Positions 1-4,773 of a stretch of DNA of 5,984 nucleotides are shown here, one piece after another. Made by a program: the position numbers and the translations under genes. Each line of letters opens with the position of its first letter. Positions within the stretch are counted from its first letter, which is position 1. The DNA lies in assembly GCA_947165195.1 (NCBI GenBank), contig CAMUZJ010000065.1:1-5984 (forward strand), written 5' to 3'. The notes under the pieces were generated by a model. It searched no databases. It worked only from the letters and a program-made list of their open reading frames with translations, and had not been told where the DNA came from. This stretch comes from an uncultured Bacillota bacterium (lineage in GTDB: Bacteria; Bacillota_I; Bacilli_A; RF39; UBA660).

Positions 1-21
1 TATGAATTCGTAGTAGAGTAA
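1..21 (+). CDS. Possible C-terminal end of an upstream gene (partial)
   Basis: In the first forward frame the window opens with six codons (Tyr-Glu-Phe-Val-Val-Glu) followed by TAA at 19-21. The other two forward frames stop even sooner. This could be the last few residues of a gene that starts before the window and reads toward the membrane-protein gene at 86. Six residues are too few to identify a protein, and the window edge may simply fall in non-coding DNA. No terminator follows within the next 60 bases, so if it is a gene it may be co-transcribed with the next one. Confidence 0.3.
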   Translation, partial: YEFVVE

Positions 22-85
22 GTCTTAATACAATGATTACTTAATTTAAAGGAAAATTAAACTAAAAAATAGAAAGGATTAAATT

Positions 86-679
86 ATGAAAAAGAAGACA
101 GTAAAAAAGAGTAGTAAAAAAGAAGAGTACTACAATGATAGTTGGATGTATATTATTTTGCTAAGTACTATTGTTATATTAGGAGAAGCATTAAAAACGT
201 ATACATTTGGTATAGGAGGGATTAATCTTACCTATACCATATTCCTATTACCAATTATGTTCTTTATAACCAATTACATTACTAAAAAAAGTGGCTATAG
301 AACCGCTATAGCAAGTATTTGCCTATCAGCAGTTGCGATGGCAGTCTTTGTATCTATCATAAGCTTTGCCTTAGGAAAAACGGTTTCCTTAATATCCTTA
401 GGAGGAGAATTAGCAGGTTATGTATGTGCACAGTTTATTAGCTTAAATATCTATATATTTCTATTAAATAATACGAAGTCTCCTGCACCTCTAGTATTCT
501 TAAATTACTTATTTGCACCTATTGTATTCTACATGTTCTATACCTTTATTAATATTACCGTACTAGTAACAGATACTTATTGGATAGGATACTTTATCAC
601 ATTAGGAATACAAGCTATAGAATGTATAGGATTAACTATACTAGATAAAAAAATAAAAAGAGGATTAGAAGAAGAATAA
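86..679 (+). CDS. Six-helix integral membrane protein, possibly VUT/YhhQ-like transporter
   Basis: The 197-residue product starts with a Lys-rich cytoplasmic tail (residues 1-14) and has about six hydrophobic segments, near residues 21-38, 46-65, 71-96, 101-127, 134-160 and 164-185. It ends in a charged tail, DKKIKRGLEEE. There is no signal peptide apart from the first helix. Size, helix number and the segment LLPIMFFITNYITKKSGYR weakly recall the VUT/YhhQ family, whose characterised member takes up queuosine precursors; the recall rests on pattern only. It could equally be an unrelated small membrane protein such as an ECF S-component. The ATG is supported by AGAAAGGA at 71-78, seven bases upstream. 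The gene ends exactly at a strong terminator and faces the convergent protease gene. Confidence 0.9.
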   Translation: MKKKTVKKSSKKEEYYNDSWMYIILLSTIVILGEALKTYTFGIGGINLTYTIFLLPIMFFITNYITKKSGYRTAIASICLSAVAMAVFVSIISFALGKTVSLISLGGELAGYVCAQFISLNIYIFLLNNTKSPAPLVFLNYLFAPIVFYMFYTFINITVLVTDTYWIGYFITLGIQAIECIGLTILDKKIKRGLEEE

Positions 680-711
680 CTTTATTTCGAAAAGAAATAA
701 AGTTTTCTTTT
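678..711 (+). terminator. Rho-independent terminator of the membrane-protein gene
   Basis: A perfect 11-bp stem, AACTTTATTTC (678-688) with GAAATAAAGTT (694-704), encloses a five-base loop. A T-rich tract follows at 703-711. The stem begins inside the TAA stop codon of the upstream gene. It is AT-rich, but its length and position make a terminator call safe. Confidence 0.85.
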
Positions 712-715
712 GTAT

Positions 716-738
716 AAAAAAAGAAGACTAAGTCTTCT
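716..738 (-). terminator. Rho-independent terminator of the CPBP protease gene
   Basis: Read on the minus strand, AGAAGAC (738-732) pairs with GTCTTCT (728-722) around a three-base loop. A run of T follows (the A-run at 716-722 on the plus strand). The stem includes part of the TAG stop codon at 737-739. It lies back-to-back with the plus-strand terminator at 678-711, as expected for convergent genes. Confidence 0.75.
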
Positions 739-1453
739 AAAATAGAATAATACCAGCACCAATAATGGAAAAAATAATTAATACCGTATTATGTAACATA
801 TGTAGAGCATACGATGTAAAAATCGTATTGGTTTTATAATAAGCAAGAGCAAAAGCTCCTCCTAAGAATCCATAAGGAATGATATATAAGAAATCTGTCC
901 ATACTTGATAACTTCCAATAATATGCATAAGTCCAAATATAAACGCAGAAGTTAGAACAAATCCCCACTTACTAGGAATTGCATCCTTTAAACTCTTACG
1001 AAAAACCATTTCTTCATTAAAAGGAGCAATAAATCCCGCATTAATTAACATCATCCATGGCAAATAATTGATAAACTCTTGAACGGTTTCTTCATTATTA
1101 GCCCCACCACCAGCAAATACCGTATTAATAATCAGATTCGCTATGACCATTCCAACTAGTCCAACAAACCAATATTTGACACCAACATCCAAATTGTCAA
1201 ATAAATTACTTCTAAACTTGTCCCAATCCTTAATAAGTTGCTTTCTATAAATTAAAAATAGAATAAACATAAGAATTACACTTTTTAAAGTATTTAAAAT
1301 AACAGCGATTGGTCCATCAATATTATCTATATGAAATAATAATATTGGAATAATTATAATATAGTCTATAACTAAGAATAATCCAAATATAACCATAGCT
1401 TTTCCAATATTTTTCCAGTTAAGATTATATAATTTTTTCATAATTGAATTCAT
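737..1453 (-). CDS. CPBP-family intramembrane metalloprotease (CAAX protease-like)
   Basis: This 238-residue polytopic membrane protein carries the three signatures of the CPBP/ABI family (Pfam Abi/CAAX protease). Motif 1 is NEEMVFR, with Glu147, Glu148 and Arg152. Motif 2 is FIFGLMH, with His177. Motif 3 is HMLHN, with His218 and Asn222. These residues form the membrane-embedded active site. About seven hydrophobic segments are visible, including 20-40, 50-69, 93-114, 165-180 and 208-234. Family members process prenylated proteins in eukaryotes; bacterial ones include bacteriocin-immunity and peptide-processing proteins, and the substrate here is unknown. I chose the ATG at 1451-1453 because GGAGA (1465-1461) lies eight bases upstream. 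The open frame extends ten codons further to a TTG at 1483, which has no ribosome-binding site. The gene is monocistronic and divergent from rplU. Confidence 0.9.
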   Translation of the reverse strand: MNSIMKKLYNLNWKNIGKAMVIFGLFLVIDYIIIIPILLFHIDNIDGPIAVILNTLKSVILMFILFLIYRKQLIKDWDKFRSNLFDNLDVGVKYWFVGLVGMVIANLIINTVFAGGGANNEETVQEFINYLPWMMLINAGFIAPFNEEMVFRKSLKDAIPSKWGFVLTSAFIFGLMHIIGSYQVWTDFLYIIPYGFLGGAFALAYYKTNTIFTSYALHMLHNTVLIIFSIIGAGIILF

Positions 1454-1460
1454 TTTCTCA

Positions 1461-1465
1461 TCTCC
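1461..1465 (-). promoter_or_regulatory. Ribosome-binding site deciding the protease start
   Basis: GGAGA on the minus strand lies eight bases before the ATG at 1453. It falls inside the longer open frame that begins at a TTG (1483), so it supports the shorter 238-residue protein. Confidence 0.7.
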
Positions 1466-1535
1466 AAATAAAATGTAACACAAATTAGAAAAAATGGAAA
1501 GTGGTAATCCCTAAGAAAATTACGTTTTACATATT

Positions 1536-1586
1536 TAAAAAAATTTAAAATCCTTATTTGACAATGATAAAAGGTTATGTTATAAT
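1536..1586 (+). promoter_or_regulatory. Strong sigma-A-type promoter for rplU-prp-rpmA
   Basis: The -35 box is a perfect TTGACA (1558-1563) and the -10 box a perfect TATAAT (1581-1586), with the optimal 17-bp spacer. TG at 1578-1579 makes an extended -10. The A/T tracts at about 1536-1550 lie where an UP element would contact the RNA polymerase alpha subunits. The predicted transcription start is near 1593, directly at the 5' end of the L21 leader. Such a near-consensus promoter suits a ribosomal-protein operon. Confidence 0.9.
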
Positions 1587-1590
1587 CTTT

Positions 1591-1680
1591 GGTGTTTGAA
1601 GCCTCATGCTCAAACCGCATTGAAAAGGTAAAAGAAACAATGTAAAATTGTGCCTTAAGAGCGAGTCTTAAGTTTATAGA
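1591..1680 (+). promoter_or_regulatory. Ribosomal protein L21 leader RNA
   Basis: This structured 5' leader of about 100 bases lies between the promoter and the rplU ribosome-binding site. Three hairpins can be drawn. In the first, GTTTGA (1594-1599) pairs with TCAAAC (1610-1615), continued by a GC/GC pair after one bulged A. In the second, ACAAT (1637-1641) pairs with ATTGT (1647-1651). In the third, CTTAAGA (1654-1660) pairs with TCTTAAG (1666-1672) around GCGAG, just before the AGGAGGT. CATTG (1618-1622) could instead pair with CAATG (1638-1642), giving an alternative fold. Position and character match the L21 leader family of Firmicutes, thought to allow feedback control by L21. Assignment is by context and structure, not by a covariance search. 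Confidence 0.75.
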
Positions 1681-1693
1681 AGGAGGTAAATTA

Positions 1694-1996
1694 ATGTACG
1701 CTGTAATTAAAGTTGGTGGAAAACAATATCGTGTAACTAAAGATGACGAAATTTACGTTGAAAAATTAGATGCTAATCAAGGTGATATTGTTAAATTTGA
1801 TCAAGTATTAATGCTTGATACAAAAGTTGGAAATCCTTATCTTACAAATGTTACTGTTGAAGGTGAAGTTCTAAAAAACGGTAAGAATAAGAAAATTAGA
1901 ATTTTCAAATATAAAAGTAAAGACAGATCAAATCGTGTAACACAAGGACACAGACAACCATATACAAAAATTAAAATTACAAAAATTAATGGGTAA
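1694..1996 (+). CDS. rplU: Large ribosomal subunit protein bL21
   Basis: The 100-residue product opens with MYAVIKVGGKQYRV and ends with the basic GHRQPYTKIKITKING, both hallmarks of bL21, and its length is normal. L21 binds 23S rRNA and contributes to early large-subunit assembly. The ATG is preceded by AGGAGGT (1681-1687), a near-perfect ribosome-binding site with a six-base spacer. The gene heads an operon with prp and rpmA, is driven by the promoter at 1558-1586, and lies behind an L21-type leader that probably gives autoregulation. It uses more CGT for Arg than the downstream accessory genes, consistent with high expression. Confidence 0.98.
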   Translation: MYAVIKVGGKQYRVTKDDEIYVEKLDANQGDIVKFDQVLMLDTKVGNPYLTNVTVEGEVLKNGKNKKIRIFKYKSKDRSNRVTQGHRQPYTKIKITKING

Positions 1997-2003
1997 TTAA
2001 TAT

Positions 2004-2306
2004 ATGATAAGAGTATCTGTTGAAAAAGAAAATGCAAAATATAAAAAAATATCTATTTTAGGTCACGCAATGTATGATGACTACGGTAAAGATATTGTAT
2101 GTAGTGCTGTAAGTAGTATTGTAATTACTACAGTAAATGGTATTTTGTCATTGAATAAAGAAAGTCTAAGTTACTTAGTTAGTAAAAAAGGTATGACTAT
2201 TCATATTAAAAATACAGATGAAGTTACTCAAATACTAATAGGAAACATGATTAGTCTTTTAAAAGAACTAGAATTAAAATATTCAGATAATATTGAAGTA
2301 AAGTAA
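2004..2306 (+). CDS. prp: Ribosomal-processing cysteine protease Prp
   Basis: The 100-residue protein carries the Prp signature from residue 20: Gly-His-Ala, six residues, then KDIVCSAVS. His21 and Cys33 match the catalytic His/Cys pair known from the Staphylococcus aureus enzyme. In Firmicutes Prp (YsxB) removes the N-terminal extension of ribosomal protein L27. That substrate is the next gene, and its extension is intact. The gene lies between rplU and rpmA, as in Bacillus and Staphylococcus. Only seven bases separate the rplU stop from this ATG and no good ribosome-binding site is visible (at most GGGT at 1991-1994). Translation is therefore probably coupled to rplU, which would keep the protease well below ribosomal-protein levels. 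Confidence 0.95.
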   Translation: MIRVSVEKENAKYKKISILGHAMYDDYGKDIVCSAVSSIVITTVNGILSLNKESLSYLVSKKGMTIHIKNTDEVTQILIGNMISLLKELELKYSDNIEVK

Positions 2307-2317
2307 GGAGGAGAATT

Positions 2318-2608
2318 ATGAAGTTTTTAAAATTAGATATTCAATTATTTGCTCATCATAAAGGGCAAGGTTCTACATCTAATGGTCGTGATTCTGCAGG
2401 ACGTAGATTAGGTGCAAAAGCATCAGACGGTCAATTTATTACCGCTGGTTCCATCATATATCGTCAACGTGGAACAAAAGTATTCCCAGGGGAAAATGTA
2501 CGTCGTGGTAATGATGATACTTTATATACTACAATCGATGGAGTAGTTAAGTTTGAACGTTTAGGAAGAGACAAAAAACAAGTATCTGTTTACGAAGTAG
2601 CAGAATAA
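2318..2608 (+). CDS. rpmA: Large ribosomal subunit protein bL27, with Prp-cleavable N-terminal extension
   Basis: The 96-residue protein contains the bL27 core HHKGQGSTSNGRDSAGRRLG, the GSIIYRQRGTKVFPG block, and a C-terminus of normal length. The first 11 residues, MKFLKLDIQLF, are the Firmicutes-type extension. By analogy with S. aureus (cut after FF, before Ala), Prp should cleave between Phe11 and Ala12, giving a mature protein that begins Ala-His-His-Lys-Gly. The mature N-terminus of L27 reaches the peptidyl-transferase centre. The ribosome-binding site AAGGAGG (2305-2311) overlaps the prp stop codon, with a six-base spacer. Seven of nine Arg codons are CGT, unlike the AGA-dominated genes nearby. 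This is the last gene before a terminator. Confidence 0.98.
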   Translation: MKFLKLDIQLFAHHKGQGSTSNGRDSAGRRLGAKASDGQFITAGSIIYRQRGTKVFPGENVRRGNDDTLYTTIDGVVKFERLGRDKKQVSVYEVAE

Positions 2609-2609
2609 T

Positions 2610-2637
2610 AAGAGGGCCTTAGAGCTCTTTTTCTTTT
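2610..2637 (+). terminator. Probable terminator of the rplU-prp-rpmA operon
   Basis: AAGAGGGC (2610-2617) can pair with GCTCTTTT (2624-2631) as a continuous 8-bp stem with two G-U pairs and a six-base loop. It is followed by TCTTTT. It begins two bases after the rpmA stop. The stem is moderate, so some read-through into obgE is likely. Confidence 0.65.
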
Positions 2638-2647
2638 AAAAAATATT

Positions 2648-2656
2648 TGTTATACT
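2648..2656 (+). promoter_or_regulatory. Putative extended -10 promoter for obgE
   Basis: TGTTATACT gives an extended -10 (TG-n-TATACT). There is no recognisable -35; that region is the T-tract of the preceding terminator. Transcription would begin near 2663, directly at the AGGAGG, leaving a leader of only about 13 bases. The call rests on the -10 alone. Confidence 0.45.
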
Positions 2657-2663
2657 AAAGGTG

Positions 2664-2669
2664 AGGAGG
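2664..2669 (+). promoter_or_regulatory. Ribosome-binding site deciding the obgE start
   Basis: AGGAGG lies six bases before the ATG at 2676. It sits inside a frame that could also be read from a GTG at 2661, but that upstream start would translate the ribosome-binding site itself. It also would not match the family's usual N-terminus, MFVDEV. Confidence 0.85.
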
Positions 2670-2675
2670 GATAAC

Positions 2676-3953
2676 ATGTTTGTAGATGAAGTAGAAATTA
2701 GCGTACAAGCTGGTAATGGAGGAGATGGCTGCACTGCCTTTCGAAGAGAAAAATATGTAGAAATGGGTGGACCATATGGAGGAAATGGTGGCCATGGTGC
2801 AGACATTGTTTTTAAAGTAGATGAAGGACTTCATACATTACTAGATTTAAGATATCAAAAAATTATTAAGGGTGATAATGGTGAAAATGGTAGAGGAAAA
2901 AATCAACATGGAAAAGGAAGAGAACCATTTATCGTAAAAGTCCCTCAAGGTACCGTAGTAACCGATCTAGATACTGGATTAATTATAGCTGACTTATCTA
3001 AAAAAGACCAAGAGGAATTGATTGCAAAAGGTGGCCGCGGAGGAAGAGGAAATACTGCTTTTAAAACACAAACCAATACTGCTCCTGATTACTCTGAGCG
3101 TGGAGAAGAAGGAGAACATAAAAGACTAAAAGTAGAAGTCAAAATGTTAGCCGATGTAGGTCTTGTTGGATTACCAAGTGTTGGAAAAAGTACCATTATT
3201 TCCTGTGTATCCAAATCTAAACCAAAAATAGCAGCTTACCACTTTACAACACTAAATCCTAATTTAGGAGTTGTAAAAGCAAGTAATGGTAACAGCTTTG
3301 TAATGGCAGATCTTCCGGGATTAATTGAAGGAGCATCTAAAGGAGAAGGTCTAGGAGATAAATTCTTAAGACATATCGAAAGAACTAGAGTAATTGCTCA
3401 TGTTATTGATATGTCAGGAAGTGAATTAAGAGATCCATATGAAGACTATCTATTAATTAATAAAGAACTAGGAGAATTTAATAAGAAACTATTAGAAAAA
3501 CCACAAATAATAGTAGCCAATAAAATGGATATTGAAGGTGCTAAAGAAAAGCTAGAAGACTTTAAGAAAAAAGTAGGAGATATCGAAATCTTTGAAGTTA
3601 GTGCCGCAAAAGGAGAAGGACTTCAAAAAGTAGTAGATAGACTAGGAGAATTATTAGAATCCATTCCAGAAAATCCATTATATGACGATAGTCAAATAGA
3701 GTCTCACATCTTATATAAATTTAAAAAAGACGAACCATTTACCATTACAAAAGATAGCGATGGTACATGGGTTATTTCTGGTAAAGAAGTAGAAAGAATC
3801 TTTAAGATGACAAAATTCTCAGGAGAGGAAGCAGAATACAGATTTGCAAAAAAACTAACTCGTATGGGAATTGATCAAAAACTACTAGAATTAGGTGCTA
3901 AAGAAGGAGATGAAGTAAGAATACTAGATTTTTACTTTATGTTTAAAGAGTAG
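2676..3953 (+). CDS. obgE: GTPase Obg (CgtA), large-subunit assembly factor
   Basis: The 425-residue protein, near the usual Firmicutes length of about 430, has all three Obg domains. The Gly-rich Obg fold covers residues 1-157, with GNGGDGCTAFRREK near the start and GGRGGRGN at 119-126. The G domain follows: P-loop GLPSVGKS (165-172), switch I YHFTT (188-192), DLPG (212-215), NKMD (282-285) and SAAKG (309-313). A C-terminal OCT domain, about 345-425, ends in VRILDFYFMFKE. Obg binds the 50S subunit and (p)ppGpp and couples GTP status to ribosome maturation and growth; in Bacillus it is essential and affects sporulation and stress signalling. spo0B, which precedes obg in Bacillus, is absent. 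The start is fixed by AGGAGG at 2664-2669. Expression is from a short-leader promoter plus read-through from rpmA. Confidence 0.98.
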   Translation: MFVDEVEISVQAGNGGDGCTAFRREKYVEMGGPYGGNGGHGADIVFKVDEGLHTLLDLRYQKIIKGDNGENGRGKNQHGKGREPFIVKVPQGTVVTDLDTGLIIADLSKKDQEELIAKGGRGGRGNTAFKTQTNTAPDYSERGEEGEHKRLKVEVKMLADVGLVGLPSVGKSTIISCVSKSKPKIAAYHFTTLNPNLGVVKASNGNSFVMADLPGLIEGASKGEGLGDKFLRHIERTRVIAHVIDMSGSELRDPYEDYLLINKELGEFNKKLLEKPQIIVANKMDIEGAKEKLEDFKKKVGDIEIFEVSAAKGEGLQKVVDRLGELLESIPENPLYDDSQIESHILYKFKKDEPFTITKDSDGTWVISGKEVERIFKMTKFSGEEAEYRFAKKLTRMGIDQKLLELGAKEGDEVRILDFYFMFKE

Positions 3954-3970
3954 GATAGGCGTTGCTATCA

Positions 3971-3999
3971 TTGACTTTTAAGGCATTTTATGGTATAAT
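3971..3999 (+). promoter_or_regulatory. Sigma-A-type promoter for the JAMM protein gene
   Basis: TTGACT (3971-3976) and a perfect TATAAT (3994-3999) are spaced by 17 bp, with TG at 3991-3992 forming an extended -10. The predicted start is at about 4006-4007, inside the 5' arm of the hairpin at 4003-4021. The transcript leader would be only about 24 bases long. Confidence 0.85.
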
Positions 4000-4002
4000 A
4001 AG

Positions 4003-4026
4003 CCCCATTATTGAAGTGGGGTTTTT
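4003..4026 (+). terminator. obgE terminator overlapping the next gene's start site and ribosome-binding site
   Basis: CCCCA (4003-4007) pairs with TGGGG (4017-4021), extendable by a T-G and a T-A pair to a five-base loop. TTTTT follows at 4022-4026. This is a compact canonical terminator form for transcripts arriving from obgE. It ends three bases before the next gene's ATG. The 3' arm is also the only ribosome-binding-site-like sequence for that gene. Confidence 0.65.
4016..4021 (+). promoter_or_regulatory. Weak ribosome-binding site of the JAMM gene, in a hairpin arm
   Basis: GTGGGG lies eight bases before the ATG at 4030. It can pair with the CCUC of the 16S tail through three G-C pairs and one G-U pair, weaker than the AGGAGG sites elsewhere in the window. 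It forms the 3' arm of the 4003-4021 hairpin, so it would be hidden in any transcript that includes the CCCC arm. Confidence 0.45.
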
Positions 4027-4029
4027 ATT

Positions 4030-4710
4030 ATGGAAATGCAGTATATAATAAATCGAATCAATGAAGGAAATAGTACTGTAGTAGTAGATGGAGCACATTT
4101 TAATCAATTTAACTTTCAAGAGTTACCAAACAGTAGTATTATCTTTCAAGAAAATTGTTTAAAAAAATTAGTTACTTACATAAAAAATACACGAAATTAT
4201 AAAAAAGAATATGGTTGCTTTTTATACGGAAAAGTAATTGCTAATAATACAATCTATATAGAAGACTTTGGAATAGACTTTGCTAGTGAAAAGATAAACG
4301 TACAACCAACCAAAGAAAATGTAGAAGAATTAAAACAAAAAGTAAATCTATACAATACAAAAGGAAGACAATACGATTGTGTTGTACACTTTCATACCCA
4401 TCCAAATCTAGAAAGTAGTGGATATTTACCAAAACAAATATCTGATCAAGACTTATTTGCTTATGGAATCTTACAAAATAATTTCCAATTAAGTAATATG
4501 GGAATAACCTATTACATAGGATGCTTAATGTCCGATAGTAGTAATGGAATTCAAATGAGTTGTGTTTATTACGATAATACAGGGGAAAATTTCTACTTAA
4601 TACAAGATTTATTTTATGAAGATAGTAAGAAACAGATTAAAAAAATAGATTTTAATAATTTTGATATTGTAGAAACTAGAAGATGGAACTTTAAACCATT
4701 TTATAAATAA
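4030..4710 (+). CDS. JAMM/MPN (JAB-domain) metalloprotease-like protein
   Basis: The 226-residue protein has the elements of a prokaryotic JAB/JAMM zinc-peptidase domain. EYGCFLYG (60-67) corresponds to the E-x-G-x-x-L-x-G strand, with Glu60 as candidate catalytic acid. FHTHP (121-125) supplies His122 and His124 as zinc ligands. SDQD (138-141) supplies Ser138 and Asp141. The stretch from His124 to Asp141 is 17 residues, about five longer than the common HxHP-x7-SxxD spacing, so there is an insertion in the active-site loop. Residues 1-50 precede the domain and I do not recognise them. There is no signal peptide or membrane segment, so it is probably cytosolic. JAMM proteins cleave isopeptide or peptide bonds, often near ubiquitin-like tails, but no ubiquitin-like, E1 or E2 gene is visible here. 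The substrate is unknown. It has its own promoter and terminator. Confidence 0.9.
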   Translation: MEMQYIINRINEGNSTVVVDGAHFNQFNFQELPNSSIIFQENCLKKLVTYIKNTRNYKKEYGCFLYGKVIANNTIYIEDFGIDFASEKINVQPTKENVEELKQKVNLYNTKGRQYDCVVHFHTHPNLESSGYLPKQISDQDLFAYGILQNNFQLSNMGITYYIGCLMSDSSNGIQMSCVYYDNTGENFYLIQDLFYEDSKKQIKKIDFNNFDIVETRRWNFKPFYK

Positions 4711-4711
4711 T

Positions 4712-4744
4712 AAAGTAGAAAAAAAATCTACTTTTTTTCTTTTT
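4712..4744 (+). terminator. Rho-independent terminator of the JAMM gene
   Basis: AAAGTAGA (4712-4719) pairs with TCTACTTT (4727-4734) around a loop of seven A. T-rich sequence continues to 4744, broken only by one C. It starts two bases after the stop codon. Confidence 0.85.
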
Positions 4745-4745
4745 A

Positions 4746-4754
4746 TGATATGCT
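4746..4754 (+). promoter_or_regulatory. Weak candidate extended -10 promoter for the glycohydrolase gene
   Basis: TGATATGCT resembles a TG-n-TATnnT extended -10 and is laid out like the obgE promoter: terminator T-tract, extended -10, then a start near the ribosome-binding site (about 4761). No -35 is evident. A promoter is needed here because a strong terminator precedes the gene, but this exact site is uncertain. Confidence 0.3.
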
Positions 4755-4760
4755 ACTGTT

Positions 4761-4765
4761 AGAGG
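4761..4765 (+). promoter_or_regulatory. Ribosome-binding site deciding the glycohydrolase start
   Basis: AGAGG lies eight bases before the ATG at 4774. An in-frame ATG at 4750 has only the terminator T-tract upstream and no ribosome-binding site, so the shorter 330-residue protein is preferred. Confidence 0.65.
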
Positions 4766-4773
4766 AAAAAATT

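Noticed and set aside
22..85. Possible preQ1 riboswitch or promoter upstream of the membrane protein (AAACTAAAAAATAG resembles a preQ1 tail; TACAAT at 29-34 resembles a -10)
   Set aside because: The GC stem and C-rich loop of preQ1-I are missing, and no -35 matches the TACAAT. The 7-bp all-AT inverted repeat TTAATTT/AAATTAA (41-60) has no T-tract and is expected by chance in such AT-rich sequence.
1484..1557. Promoter for the minus-strand protease gene, and a short inverted repeat GTAAT/ATTAC (1504-1523) as an operator
   Set aside because: TTGTCA can be found on the minus strand, but no good -10 lies at the right distance, and a 5-bp repeat is too short to call. The protease promoter must be in this region but I cannot place it.
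1837..2037. Minus-strand open frame of 66 codons opposite rplU and the start of prp
   Set aside because: It lies antisense to two certain genes, has no ribosome-binding site and shows no domain; it is a shadow frame.
3954..3969. Hairpin GATAG/CTATC directly after the obgE stop as the obgE terminator
   Set aside because: The stem is five to six base pairs with a bulge and no T-tract follows; the CCCCA/TGGGG hairpin with TTTTT at 4003-4026 is a better terminator.
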